Shown here one piece after another: positions 20,604-32,617 of a DNA stretch of 64,000 bases. A program made the position numbers and the translations under genes. Below the pieces are notes generated by a model that saw nothing but the letters and a program-made list of their open reading frames with translations, was not told the origin of the DNA and did not search any database. Source of the DNA: Neckera pumila (Eukaryota; Streptophyta; Bryopsida; Hypnales; Neckeraceae); contig OZ018410.1 of assembly GCA_963969595.1 (NCBI GenBank), forward strand, positions 23,608,913-23,672,912, in the 5' to 3' direction. Each line of letters opens with the position of its first letter. The stretch's first letter is position 1.

Positions 20604-21803
20604 GTTAGATTGTTTATTTGTTTTGTTTTTATTTTGTTTGCTTTGTTTGCTATGTTTTGTTTGTTTCATGTGGATAGTTTGCTTTGTTTGTTATAGTGAA
20701 ATCTCGTGGACCGTATATCCCCGCTCGCATTTTTGGTATTGTCAAAAAGCTTTTTGCAAGGAGGGTTGCAAGGGCTTTATTTTGTAGTGTGAAAGTTATG
20801 GATTTTTTAGTTTTTTTTAACCTCTAAAGGACTAACATGCGTTTTTTGGCCGTATAGAATTTTTGGGCAAGTACGTACGACTAGAGATTTCCATATTTTT
20901 GGCTGAAATTTTAAGAAAAGGTGGGGGCGAAGAATATCTTTCATATGCACCAAATTTCATGACATTTGGAAATACGAGTCAAAAGTTATGGCCTAATATG
21001 TTACTTTTTTTTGTAACTGGGTAGTCCAGGCAGATAAGAAAAAATCACTTTTTTTGAAATTATTTTTCTAAAGCTATGTGTAGGTAAAAAGCTTTGAATC
21101 ATCCCATTTTGATCAATGAGTCAAAAGTTATGAAGATTTTAAGTTCGCGGGCAGTTATAGATTCTCTACCCTAAAATAAACTTTGAAGTCCTTTATCTTA
21201 CTCAATTTTCAATATTTTTTGAAAAAAATAAAGTCCTAGGATCTAGATTATTTATTACAACATTTCCACCATTGGAATTAGCATTTTTCAATTCCATAAT
21301 TAAATTCTTGACAATTTTGTATTTTGAATCATTTTCTACTACTATCTACTCACTATTTTTTCCCTATATTTGGAACAATTCTAAATAAAGTGAAAATTTT
21401 CAAGCATGTAGCCAACTTGTCTAGGAGAAAGAATCTAAAGAAGCACCATCATTTTGGAAATTTTTTCATCAAAAATTGAGCTTGTGAAGTGTTGCTGTCC
21501 TGTTTTTTGCAAGGCCAAAAAAATGGTTTTAGTGAATTTGAATGCTTATATCTTGCAATCCACATAGTGGAAATTCTTGAAACTTTTAACATATATTCTC
21601 AATTCACCATACTACAAGATCCTACGGTTACATGTGTCAAAAAAAGTTTTTTTTTCAAAAATTGGATACTTGTACTAAAAATGGCAGTTTTTGAGTGTTT
21701 TTGGTGAGAACATAGTCATGGAACTTTAGGGTTTAATGACAAACTTTAGAACATTACTTTGATTTTGATTTTGATTGTGGCAACGGCATAGGACTCACTA
21801 GTG
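20604..21803. repeat. Dispersed repeat (as at 172-566) interrupted by a TTAA element
   Basis: Flanks of the element at 20817-21736 correspond to the repeat at the window start: TTTG-rich sequence, AATCTCGTGGACCGTATATC, AAGGAGGGTTG..GGGCTTTATTTTG before it, and TGTGGCAACGGCATAGG after it. This second copy has one unit rather than the 149-bp tandem pair. Confidence 0.6.
20817..21736 (+). mobile_element. TTAA element, subfamily A
   Basis: Ends TTAACCTCTAAAGGACTAAC and GAACTTTAGGGTTTAA; 920 bp. It has the full set of subfamily A landmarks: CATGCGTTTTTTGGCCGTAT, CGAGTCAAAAGTTATGGCC, GATCAATGAGTCAAAAGTTA, ATCTTGCAATCCACATAG and AAGATCCTACGGTTACATGT. It is inserted in the dispersed repeat 20604-21803. 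Confidence 0.85.
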
Positions 21804-21825
21804 ATTCCTAAAAATCAGACATTTT

Positions 21826-22315
21826 GGGGGAACGTTAAACCCGTCCAATGAAGTGGGACCAGTAGGGTGAATTAACCCTGGAAGAAATACAAGAATTTTT
21901 TTTATTTTCCACCAAAAAAGAATTTTGCAAATTCTAAATTCATATTTGCAATCAGAGACCCCAAATTCGCTAACCACATAGTGCAATTAGGTTGCCCCAC
22001 ACTAATTTCTCAAATCTTACACTTTTACTGCTGTAAAAAAGATTTTCATCACTAATTATTGCAAAAAATATATATTTAAAAGGCCTTGCAACCACTACAA
22101 AGCTACCAAAAAATAAATGAACAACCTTCAAGTTGTTAACCATGTGAAATTCAAGCATGGTCAACATATAGTCTGGGACAATCTAATTGCACTAGTCAGT
22201 GTAGGAGAGGTCTACCATACCCTAAAGACAGGGGGCTAAATTTTTCACTTTTACCCCAGAATACACAAAACTTACCCTGCTCGTCCCACTTTTGTGGGAT
22301 GGATTTAATGTCCTG
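21826..22315. repeat. Mutator-like MITE (family K) copy 3, split by another MITE
   Basis: The left end GGGGAACGTTAAACCCGTCC and right end GGATTTAATGTCCTGC are diverged forms of the family K ends. The interior is interrupted at 21974-22205 by the CTACACAAAATAG-type MITE. No clear 9-bp duplication remains, so this copy is older than the two at 2.0 and 17.9 kb. Confidence 0.6.
21974..22205. repeat. Diverged copy of the CTACACAAAATAG MITE
   Basis: GCAATTAGGTTGCCCCACAC and CACTAATTTCTCAA match 1504-1758. The right part, CAATCTAATTGCAC..GTGTAGG, mirrors the left. It is nested in the family K copy. Confidence 0.6.
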
Positions 22316-24408
22316 CTACCCTTTTTGGCCTCATTGTTCTTCCAGGGTTCAGGGGTCCAGCTGATCATGACCACCCACCGGTATCCACCGGTATCCCAAA
22401 AGGACATCTCCTTCAGCTCAGAATTTCTCAGAACTGCTGGGATGTGAAGATGCCCAGGCCTTGCAAGTGCTGCTAAACTTGTCTGCCAAAGGCACTGAAC
22501 AAAAGCAACCTGCAAATGAAACCTGGGGATCACAACAAGTTAAGTCAGTTGGATGGAATCATGTGGGAAAACTGGGGATCATGTGCTTGTTTACACAAGA
22601 CTCCAATGGTGTGATAAGTTATGCCATACGCAATGCTGATGTTTCTGGACTTCCCCATTTCTGAAGCCATTTCTGTCCTGGTGTAGATTTTAATTAATAA
22701 TCATTCTTTCTTCCCTTGTGAGTCTGGCAACCCATGTATATTCATTTAAGGACTGACTTCCCTCCGTGATGAATTTCTTTATTTTAGGAAGACAAATGAA
22801 AGAGATAGGAGCACAGCTGGAATTTTGCAACACAGTGCAGTGCAGTGGCCTCCAATAAATAAAAGATATTGATCACAACTATCTATTTGTACCAGTCGAA
22901 GAATTTTACTTAATTGGGGAATAGACAGTGGTTAGTATTTATTGGTATGCACAATTATTATTACATTCTTTCACTATCTCTCTCAACTATTCCAAATTTA
23001 AAAAAAATTTAAAAAATTTGGAAAATTTTAAAAATATATATTATATGACAATAATTTATTGAAAACAATTAGTGATGAATTTCAAAAATTTGATTGTGGA
23101 GATATGTAGGAAACAACTTTATGCACATCTTACCCTTCTCAAAAAAGTCTTTAAAAAGATTCAAAATTCACACTAAAGAGAGTTCAATGTTGGGATGTTG
23201 CATATCCAAATCTTGTAAAATGGATATACATGCACATGTGAAGAAATTTTCAGATTTTTTGACTAATTTTGTATTTGATATGAATTTGTTTTTTCTTTAA
23301 AAAATCACAAGAATTTCAACTTTTTATATGAAATTTGAAAAAATTCTATGACATAGATGACTTACGATTCCATCTCTAGAAAAAAAATTAAAGAATGAAT
23401 AGTCACAACATGGGAACATACAAAATGTGGGAACATACAAAATGTGAGAATTTTGCAGTTCATTTTTGTGGCCATAGATCCATCATGTTAGGGTTAAATT
23501 GGACATCCACTTCTTTGGATTAATTTTTAAATGCATTTCAAATCTGTAACATTTAAGATTTAAGACCATTTGCAATGCAACAACGATAAATAGGCCCTCT
23601 AAGAGCAAATTGCGGGCTACTCCACAAGGCCTCCATGGTGCCGGTTCTTTTTTTGGAAAATTGACCCAATGCAAAGCCGACAATCAAAACATCAAATGGA
23701 CTTTTCCGTATTATAAAATGAAAGAAAGAAAAGAATCTACATTAAAAAAAGGACTTTTCATGGAAACAAGAAAGGTTGAATTGATTAGTGCACATACCAA
23801 TAAACCTTTCTTGGCATCCTTTGGATACTACCGCTTTTCATCATGATGGCTCCCATGAATCAACTTGCCGAGACGCTTCCCATAATAGGCAAAATGACAA
23901 AAAAAATGCAGGTTCCGGGTGGTTGCACACCGAGGCCGCGAAAGTAGAGGTCTTCATAACGGTTGCATTGGAGCACAATTTTAAATAAAAATAATCATTG
24001 GCCTTGCACAGTGCCAATACTATGCGTGTTGCTGATTGCATTGCAAATGGTCTAACACAACTTGCTCTTGTTTTGGCAAATCTTATGAATTAGCTATTTT
24101 TCTCACATTTGAAAAATGAAGCAACTATATTAATCAAAAGTTGAAAGGTTGTTTTTAAGTTAGCAGCACCATAACTATCATTTTATTCATACTTTGATTG
24201 TAGAGTTCCCTTGAAATTGCAATTCTTATGCAATATCAGAATTTCACCAATTTATTGTCATTTTTTTATTTTTTTATAATTTATTTTCTTAATTATAGTT
24301 CATCCAATTTATAATCATGATTAAAAATTTAAACACAGAATACAATCTGCAAAGGATGTTCTAAATTGATTTTAAGCAAGCATGCCTAAAATCATCCAAA
24401 TAAACATC
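22316..24408. other. Intergenic stretch, no gene seen
   Basis: 22.3-22.7 kb has more even base composition and several short open frames (22222-22664, both strands), but no family motif or consistent splice pattern was found. The rest is AT-rich and unclassified. Confidence 0.4.
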
Positions 24409-25343
24409 TTAACCCCTAAAGGACCATTGTCGGTTCGGTAGACATTTGGGATTTTGGGCAGGTACCTACGGGCTGAAATTTTGTTGTGATTTTTTGAAAC
24501 TTTTTTGAAGATAGAAAAAGTGATAAGCTTTGTGGGAATATAAATTTTTTCACAATCAATGCCCGCAAAAAAAATTTATGACCAAATAAGCTCAAAACAA
24601 GGGACAGCGGGCAGCCAAAAAAAAAGGACAAAAATCTGAATTTTTTTTTTTATATTTTTTTTCTCATAGATTATTATTTTTGTCTATTTGGAAAGCCTTG
24701 ATTCGTTTCATTTGGATTTGTTATGAGAAAGTTATGGACATTCTTGTCTTTTGGGCAATTAGAGCATCTTTTTGAAAAAAATAACTTCTAGAATGCATTT
24801 CTGAATGCAATTATTCAAATTTTTCAGTTTCTTTTTTTTTGCATGGTTTATATTACTTGATAGAACAATTTCACCACTGGGATTAGTGAATTTTAATTCC
24901 ATCTAAAATATATGAATATTTTAGATTTTTCTTCTATCTTGTAACTACTTCTACTTAACAATTTTTTAAAGAATGATAATTATTTAATCACTTAATTAAA
25001 TTTTTTTTCCTAGACTCTCAACTCAATTCTCCACTACAAAGATTTAAAGCTCAAAACCCTATAGTGCAAAAATTTTAAGTTAAAAATGTTCGAAGTCAAA
25101 AAATCTGTCCCGCAATGTGCTGAAAAGCTTATTTTTTTTCACTTTAAACGCAGATATCTTGCAATCTGTGCGGTCAAAAGTTCTGAAATTTTTTCCACAC
25201 ACTCTCATACTAGTTAAGTGTAAGATCCTACGGTTGGATGTGAAAAAAAAAACATTTTTCAGTTTTTTTTACTTTTTGCTCTAGAAATGACAATTTTGAG
25301 TGTTTTTTGGCAAAAAAAAGGGCCTCGATATTTTAGGGGTTAA
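24409..25343 (+). mobile_element. TTAA element, subfamily B, full length
   Basis: Ends TTAACCCCTAAAGGACCATT and CGATATTTTAGGGGTTAA; 935 bp. Landmarks: GGGCAGGTACCTACGGGCTG, AAGTTATGGACATTCTTG, GGGCAATTAGAGCATC, ATATCTTGCAATCTGTGCGG and AAGATCCTACGGTTGGATGT. It is the best match to 31698-32617 in this window. Non-coding. Confidence 0.88.
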
Positions 25344-25811
25344 TCAAAATCTTACCGTGACCCCAATCAGATTATTACTACCGAATTCCATGGTATACAA
25401 GGGTGGGGACCTAATCTGTAGTTAGACCTTTATTTCCCCAAGCACTTCCCAACCTCCACTACTTGCGTTGCAAGTCCAGCATGTGTTGCTCATTACTAAG
25501 CCAAAAAATATCTACACCACCCTTGAGATTCCTTGTCTATGGCCATTACAACCAACCCCGCTTTTTTTAGTCCTATTTCCAAGACCTTGACAAGATCTTT
25601 CTATCACTAATCCAATTTCTACAATAGTAACTTCCTCTTGTGTTCAGCAAAACCAAATTTTTCCAATAAACTAAACTTAGAGTTTGCCTTTCATGCTTTT
25701 GCATTGGAGTTGCTTGTGAGGACTAGATAAATGGGCCACAAAAGGCTTCATGATCTAGCCTTTCCTAGCACTAGTGTTGCACTATTATTTTGGTCTCCAT
25801 TGAGGCTACCT

Positions 25812-26552
25812 TTAACGCCTAAAGGACCAAACGTCGTTTTTTTGACTATATGGTTAAAAACTTATTGGATGATATGTCATTTTCAACATTTGGTGGGCAG
25901 CTCAATTTTTTTTTTTAAATCACTTTTTAAAAAAATGAAAATTTGAAATTGGTCCTCTAGGTTTACATATATGTGGAATGCTTTGAATCATTCCATTTTG
26001 ATTTATGAGATGAAAATTATGAGGTGTTCTAGTTTGCGGGCAGTTATGGATTCCATACTCTCAAATAAACTTTGGAGTTCTTTATTTAATTCAATTTTTA
26101 ATATTTTTCAAAAAAAATAAAAGCATAGGATGTATGTTGTTTATTACAGCATTACAACCGTTGGGATTGGCATTTTATAATTCTACAATTAAATTCTTAA
26201 CAATTTAGTGTTTTGAATCATTATCTACTTCTTTCTACTTACTATTTTTTTCCTATATGTTGTACAATTCCAAATAATTTGAAATTTTTCAAGCATGTAG
26301 CCAACTTTCTTTGAAGAAAGTTACCACCATTTTGGACAATGCAGCTGCCCGTTTGTTTGGAAGGACAAAAAAAAGATTTTTGTCAAGTCAAACGCTATTA
26401 TCTTGCAATCTACATGGTGGAAATTCTGAAATTTTTTCCACATCTTGTCAAAAGAGTGCACTTCAAGATCCTACGGTTACATGTGCCCCCAATTTTTTTT
26501 TCTAAAATGAATAGTTTTGGTGAAAACATAGTCAAAAACCTTTAGGGATTAA
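25812..26552 (+). mobile_element. TTAA element, D-left / A-right form
   Basis: Ends TTAACGCCTAAAGGACCAAA and CTTTAGGGATTAA; 741 bp. The left part resembles subfamily D (CGTCGTTTTTTTGAC, TTGGATGATATGTCATTTTC), with an apparent deletion near the left end. The right part carries the shared block ATCTTGCAATCTACATGG / AAGATCCTACGGTTACATGT. Confidence 0.8.
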
Positions 26553-26760
26553 TATGGATTATTTTAAAATGTTTCTTAGCTTTGTTTGAATTTTTTTGAC
26601 AATTCAAAGAAAATATTAGACACATATGAATAAACTATTAGCTTAGTCAAAGTATTGATTATTTGTGTATCCATGATAAACTCTAGATTTTCATGTTCCT
26701 AGGATTTACATTTTGAGCAAGAAACTAGATGACGGTGTTGTGATGTGGGCCATTTACTAG

Positions 26761-27611
26761 ATAACCCCTAAAGGACCAAGGTCTTTTTTTTTGCCAAAAA
26801 ACACAAAAAACTGCCATTTATATTGTACATAGTAAAAAAAATGAAATTGTTTTTTTCTCACATATAATTGTAGGATCTTACACCTAACTAGTATAAGAAT
26901 GTGTGGAAAATATTTCAGAACTTTTGACTCTATAGATTGCAAGATATCTACGTTTAAAGTAAAGAAAACTAGATTTCTTGCTTTTGCACTACAAAGTTTT
27001 GAGCTTTAAATCTTTATGGTAGAAAATTGAGTAGAGAATTTAGGAAAAAAATATTTCATTAAAACTTAATTTTCATTCTTCAAAAAATCGTTAAGTAGAA
27101 GTAGATACAAGATAGAAAGAAAATCTAAATTATTAATATCTCTAAGACGGCATTAAACACACTAAATTCAATGGTGAGATTGTTTAGCAAGGAAACTAAA
27201 CCTTGTGGAATTTATTTTTTAAATTGTAAAAATTGCATTCAGAAATGAATCCTACAAGTTATTTTTTCAGAATGATGCTCTAATTGCTTGAAAAAAAAGA
27301 TTGTCCATAATTTTCACATACATTATTGAAATGAGATGAGTTAAAGCTTCACATGTAGATAAATATAATTTATGAGAAAAAAATAATTTTAATTCAAATT
27401 TTTGAATTTTTTTTGCTACACAAGCTCCTCTGTTTTGAGCTTATTTGGGCATAACTTTTGTTCTTGGGCACCAATTGAAAAGAAAGTTGTATTCCCACAA
27501 AGCTAATCAGTTTTTTTTATCTTTAAAAGAAAATTCAAAAAATCATGACAAAATTGAAAGCATAGGTACCTGCCCAAAATCCAATTTGTAACAATGTCTT
27601 TTAGGGGTTAA
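26761..27611 (-). mobile_element. TTAA element, subfamily B, reverse orientation
   Basis: The left end is ATAACCCCTAAAGGACCAAG (first T mutated) and the right end TTTTAGGGGTTAA; 851 bp. It is the reverse of the 24409-25343 type: TAGGATCTTACACCTAACTA, ATTGCAAGATATCTACG, then TTGTCCATAATTTTCACAT and GGGCATAACTTTTGTTC. Confidence 0.82.
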
Positions 27612-27667
27612 AAGATAGGCATCTTACTGTATCTAAGTTGGTTCCAAATTGAGAAGTGGTTAGGCTT

Positions 27668-27800
27668 GCTAGGTGGTTAGCCTTAGGGGGATAGACTCTT
27701 TTGGATGATTAGCCTCATATGGGGGATAGACTCTTCGGGTGGTTAGCTTCAATTGGGTGGTTAGAATCTTTGAATGGCTAGCCTCATTAGACAGCTAGGA
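27668..27800. repeat. Degenerate 35-bp tandem repeat
   Basis: GGGGGATAGACTCTT recurs 35 bases apart (27686 and 27721), and the linked GGTTAGC(C/T)T motif recurs several times across the stretch. About three imperfect units are visible. Non-coding. Confidence 0.6.
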
Positions 27801-28410
27801 TTTTGTTGGGCATTTGTCCTATATTATTTGTAGCCTTCAAACTTCTAGTAGGTACTTAAAGGTTTGACTTCCTTCTTTGGAGCTCTCTTATTTTCTCAAT
27901 TTTTTGGAATCATTTTCTTTTTAGAGTTATATTTTTTACTAAGAATTGTAATTGCGTTGTAAATTGCTTTTATTTTTTGTAATCTTATAAGGATTATATT
28001 TTAGAACTTGAGAGGATACTGTAAGCAAATTTGAAAGGATTTTGAGTGCTATTGCTTTTTATAAGTATCGAGGGTTGACTTTTGAGATAAGGATTGCAAG
28101 TGAAGGGAATTTGCTAAAGTAATAGCGTTGTTTTCTTTATTGTTGAAGAAATTAGGCTCTTTTGGATTTTGTGGATTGGATTAGGCGTTGGATAAAAGTT
28201 ACTTTTGTCTTTTGGCATTTTTTTCCTTTTTACAAATATTACCACAGCCAAAAGTCCCATGCTTTTTCAAATAGGCTGCAAAACCTCACGACAGTGGGAT
28301 GGTTTTGTAATAGGGTTGAAATTAAGTGTACTTATGTTTTATTAGTGAATGTTACAAAACTTGGCAGATACCACCTAACCACTGTCAGTACGTAGTGAAT
28401 TTTCTTTTAA

Positions 28411-28802
28411 TTAACTCTTTAAGGACCGGTCAACCAGTTTGGGTCGAAATTGCCACATTTTTGTTTGTAAGGTCAAATTAGTTGTGAATTGGGAGACAAG
28501 CCAAAAGGAATGGATGTAGGAAATTCCCAACTCCACCCACAAGAACAAAAATTGGGTCAATTTGAGCCTCTATGTGGGCTCAGGGTTGAAATTAGTGACA
28601 GTTTTTGGCTGGAAATACAACATTTGAAAACAGAGATGCATCATAATAAACCGAATTGCGCTGTAGTTTGCCACAAAATTCACCACCACATAGTAAACCA
28701 TTCATCTTGCAATATAGTTGGATCTATGATAGACATCGTTTTGCGTCAACCACAAAACGCATTGCCCACCCTCAAAATCAACCACGATCCTTAAAGGGTT
28801 AA
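28411..28802. mobile_element. Short TTAA element, distinct subfamily
   Basis: Ends TTAACTCTTTAAGGACCGGT and GATCCTTAAAGGGTTAA, with TTAA on each side; 392 bp. The interior (CCCACAAGAACAAAAATTGG and so on) matches no other TTAA copy here. A 101-codon frame (28489-28794) nearly fills it, but it runs into the terminal repeat and lacks any motif I recognise. Confidence 0.75.
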
Positions 28803-29214
28803 GGTAGTCTACTCTAAAAGCGCCTGGCTTCTTCAAATCAACCCTATAAAATAGTACAGAATGGATATGAGGTGGTCTTTAAATGGACCACTTTAGTCAT
28901 TGATTGAATCCATAAAAAAAGTGTTCTTTATTGCAAGAGCCAGTCATTGGCCTTGATTTCCTTAAATCACTTTAGAATTTTTAAGTGGACGCATTTTGAA
29001 GGACCGAGAGTCACAAATAGGTACCTACAACATAAATCTTAAGAAGTTCATAACTAATTCAAAAATGCTTCAAAAATTTGAAATCACTTGCGTTACGTTT
29101 GGCATCCATTTTTTTTTCTCTAAAAAAATGAGTGAAAAATATTTCAATTCATGCAAACGGCTATAGAAAAGGCGGACTGGCCCTTAAATGGTCGCCTTTA
29201 GAGCATCCTAAATT
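28801..29214 (+). repeat. AAGGTA-type MITE, family F copy 2
   Basis: It begins AAGGTAGTCTACTCTAAAAG directly after the TTAA of the preceding element and ends CGCCTTTAGAGCATCCTA. It aligns with 959-1374 throughout (GGACCACTTTAG, GCAAGAGCCAGTCATTGGCC, CACAAATAGGTACCT). Confidence 0.75.
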
Positions 29215-29363
29215 ACTGCAAGGATTTCTATTATGGAGTCTATAGCTTGCTGTAAAACTACTAGTTAGTGATTGCGTTTCATTTGTTTAAAAAATAAATA
29301 AATAAATTGTGGTTAATTGAAATGCATGTGCATAGTAGAGCGTCCTTCCAATACACAATGAAG

Positions 29364-30017
29364 TTAACCCCTAAATGCCCAAGGCCTGTTTTGAGTTTCT
29401 TGGAATTTGCTCTAACTTGAACAAAATGCCAACATTTTGATAAGTTGTATCAATTTCTTTTGAATTGTAACCGTACAAATTCAAACTAGACATGTTAGAG
29501 ATCTCATAGGAAAAAAAATACAACAATATCACTTATGGAGCGAAAGATTATAATGTTTGACTATGAGGGTGTTAAATCTGCAAAAGTGATGCGAAGTCTT
29601 TCAATCCTCTTTTCAAAAGTTAAATCTAAAAAGTTGGTGACCAAAAAAATATGAGGTTAAAGAGCCTAACATATGTAACTCTAATTAATTTACGGCTTCT
29701 CAAAATCTACTCTATAATTTTTTTAATGAATTTTGAATGTGAATTTTCCTCCAAGATCTAGTGTGCTTGAGGCTCATTTCCAAGAGCTCTCAACACTATG
29801 GGAAGTCAAGATTGCACTAGGTACCCTTGCACAAAATCTTGAATAGAAAAATCACTATCATGTATTTTCAAGGTTAGATTTTTGATGCTAAAACTAGACT
29901 TAAAGAAGAACTTTGTAAAAATATACACTACTCAAAATAGCAGCTTGGTTAGGTTTTATTTAACTTCAAAGTTTTGCAAACACCAAATTTGGGTGCCTCG
30001 GGCATTTTAGAGGTTAA
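29364..30017. mobile_element. TTAA element, subfamily E-like
   Basis: Ends TTAACCCCTAAATGCCCAAG and GGGCATTTTAGAGGTTAA; 654 bp. The terminal repeat differs from subfamilies A-D at AAATGCCC, close to the elements near 53 kb. Non-coding. Confidence 0.8.
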
Positions 30018-30417
30018 GGTAGAGGCACCCATTGTCGATTTTTTAAGGGATTTTCCAATAGATCATGAACAGTTTATGACAAAGCAAATTTTCCGCGTGT
30101 AAAAAGATAGGAAATATGGGGATTGAAAATTATTCATAATTTTATTCCCAAAGTTAAAATTACTATAAATTTTGGGAGCCAAAAAGTACTTAGGACCAAT
30201 TGCCAATCTCTAGATTCTTCCAACTCCAATCCATCAAGAACTATTTTTTTGCTCACTGCTTTGGGACATGTGTCATAACTTTATTAGTTACTACCTTGAA
30301 AAAACACATTCCAAGCTTAGGTTGGATTTGCTTAGGTTTGTTCTAGCTAAGATCAGGAATAGTACCCCCTACAGATTGGAAAATGGGTCGAGATCGACAA
30401 TGGGTGCCTCTACCTTA
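30016..30417. repeat. AAGGTA-type MITE, family G, complete copy
   Basis: Ends AAGGTAGAGGCACCCATTGT and ACAATGGGTGCCTCTACCTT are perfect complements over about 20 bases, extending to a GTCGAT / ATCGAC pair. TA lies at both edges. About 402 bp. It abuts the TTAA element 29364-30017. Related cores occur at 3705-4125 and 5497-5840. Confidence 0.82.
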
Positions 30418-30464
30418 GTACTGAGCATATTACATTTGATTTAATCTGTTTACAAAACTGTGAT

Positions 30465-31397
30465 TTAACCCTTAAAGGTCAGAGACAAGGTTTTCACCAA
30501 AAATGCTCCAAAACTACCAATTCTAGTACAAGTATCAAATTAAAAAAAAATAAAAATTTGGGACACATGTAATCATAGGATCTTGTGGTGAGCTTGTTTG
30601 AAAGTATGTAGAAAAAATTTCAGAATTTTCCACCTTGTAGATTGCAAGATATTAGCATTTGAATTGACAAAAAAACTTTTTTTGGCCCTGCAAAAAATTG
30701 GGCACTTTAGAAGGTCACCTTTGTATGAAGAAATGTTCAAAATGGTGGTTATTCCTTGGATTCAATCTTCAAAGCAAGTTGGCTACATGTTTGAAAAACT
30801 TCAGATCCTTTGGAATTGTACAACGTACAGGAAAAAAATAGGTTGTAGAAAGAAGTAGAGAATGATTCAAAACACTAAAGTGTTAAGAATTTAATTATCA
30901 AATTGATAGATGTCAATCCCAACGGTAGTAATGTTGTAATGTTGTACTAAACAATATACATCATGTTCCTAATTTTTTTTCACAAAATATGAAAAATTGA
31001 GTTAAATAATGGACTTCAAGGTTTATTTAGATTAGGGAATCCATAACTGCCCGCAAACTAGAACACCTCATAATTTTCATCTCATAAATCAAAATGGAAT
31101 AATTAAAAGCTTTACACGTATATATAAATCTAGAACCAATTTCAAATTTTTTATTTTTTTAAAAAGTGTTTTTTCAAGAAAAAATTGAGCTGTTCACCGC
31201 TCGTTGAAAATGACATATCATCCAATATTATTTATCCATGTAGTCAAAAGTTTTGAAAATTGTTGGGCCTTATAGCTACTCCTTGGACACATATTATGTG
31301 AAATTTTCAAAGAAAAAAAATAAAATTTCCGTTTGTAGTGAGCTACCCAAAATTGTTGTGTTGCCAAAAAAATGCCGTTTGGTCCTTTAGGGGTTAA
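30465..31397 (-). mobile_element. TTAA element, D/A form in reverse orientation
   Basis: Ends TTAACCCTTAAAGGTCAGAG and TTTGGTCCTTTAGGGGTTAA; 933 bp. It reads TTTTCACCAAAAATGCTCC, ATAGGATCTTGTGG and ATTGCAAGATATTAGCATT, then CCATAACTGCCCGCAAACTA, and finishes with the subfamily D end (TAGTGAGCTACCCAAAATTG). The 86-codon frame (30598-30858) is not kept in sister copies. Confidence 0.85.
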
Positions 31398-31697
31398 CTT
31401 ATGTGATTCAGATTTTCAGATAATATGCACGTCAAGCATGACTTGTAACTTATTCTAAAATCTTGATCTTTTGGTCCGAGATGACCCTAAAATACCGAGT
31501 GAGGTACCCAAATTGAACAGCGTGGTTGCAGATTCGATACCTGATGACAACAGGTTCTTTACCTTGTGTGAAATCAACCTCTCTTCTTGACGGAAAGCCA
31601 ACCCGTACAGTGTGTTTCTTGAACACGTTTGTGTGAAAATAAAAATAAAATAAAAATCTCGATCTTCATCACAAGGTTCATATTTACCAATTATAGC

Positions 31698-32617
31698 TTA
31701 ACTCCTAAAAGCCCATTGTCCCTTCAGGGGACAAATGTGTTTTCAGGCAGGTACCTACGGGCTGAAATTTTCTCTTGATTTTTTGAAACTTTTATTGGAG
31801 GTGGAAAAGCTGATTAGCTTTATGGGAATATAACTTTTTTCACAATCGATGCCCGAGAACAAAAGTTATGACCAGTAAAACTAAAAACAGGGGATAGGAG
31901 GCAGCTTGGGCAGCAAAAAAATTTGCATTTTTTTTTTTTTTTTTTCATATTTTTTTCTCATAGAATATATTTTTTTATCTATCTGGAAAAGCTTTGATTC
32001 ATTTCATTTGGATTTGTTATGAAAAAGCTATGGACATTCTTGTTTTTTGGGCAATTAGAGCATCTTTTTGAAAAAAGTAACTTATAGGATTCATTTCTGA
32101 ATGAAATTTTTCAAATTTTTCAAATTTTTTTTTGTATGGTTTAGTTTACTTGCTAGAACAATCTCACCATTGTGATTAGTGCATTTTAACTCCATCTAAA
32201 ATATATGAATATTTTAGATTTTCCTTCTATCTCGTACCTACTTCCACTTAACAATTTTTTTAATAATGAAATTTTTTTTTTTTGGTAGATTTTCAACTCA
32301 ATTCTCCACTATAAACATTTAAAGCTCAAAACTCCATAGTGCAAAAGTTTTAAGTTAAAAATGTCCAAAGTCAAAAAATCCAGTCCCACAATGTGCTGAA
32401 AAACTTGTTTTTTTCACTTTAAACGTAGATATCTTACAATCTGTGTGGTCAAAAATTCTGAAACTTTTTCCACACATTCTCATACTAGTTAGGTGTAAGA
32501 TCCTACAGTTAGATGTGCAAAAAGAACATTTTTAATTTTTTTCACTCTTTGCTAAAAAAAATGACAGTTTTGGATGTTTTTTTGGCACGAAAAAGACCTT
32601 GGGCCTTTAGGGGTTAA
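31698..32617 (+). mobile_element. TTAA element, subfamily B, full length
   Basis: Ends TTAACTCCTAAAAGCCCATT and GGGCCTTTAGGGGTTAA; 920 bp. It matches 24409-25343 along its length: GGCAGGTACCTACGGGCTGA, ATCTTACAATCTGTGTGG and AAGATCCTACAGTTAGATGT. A second TTAA (32621) follows just outside. Confidence 0.88.

Noticed and set aside
28489..28794. 101-codon frame nearly filling a TTAA element, as a possible transposase fragment
   Set aside because: No DDD/DDE motif or zinc-binding pattern, and the frame runs into the terminal inverted repeat.
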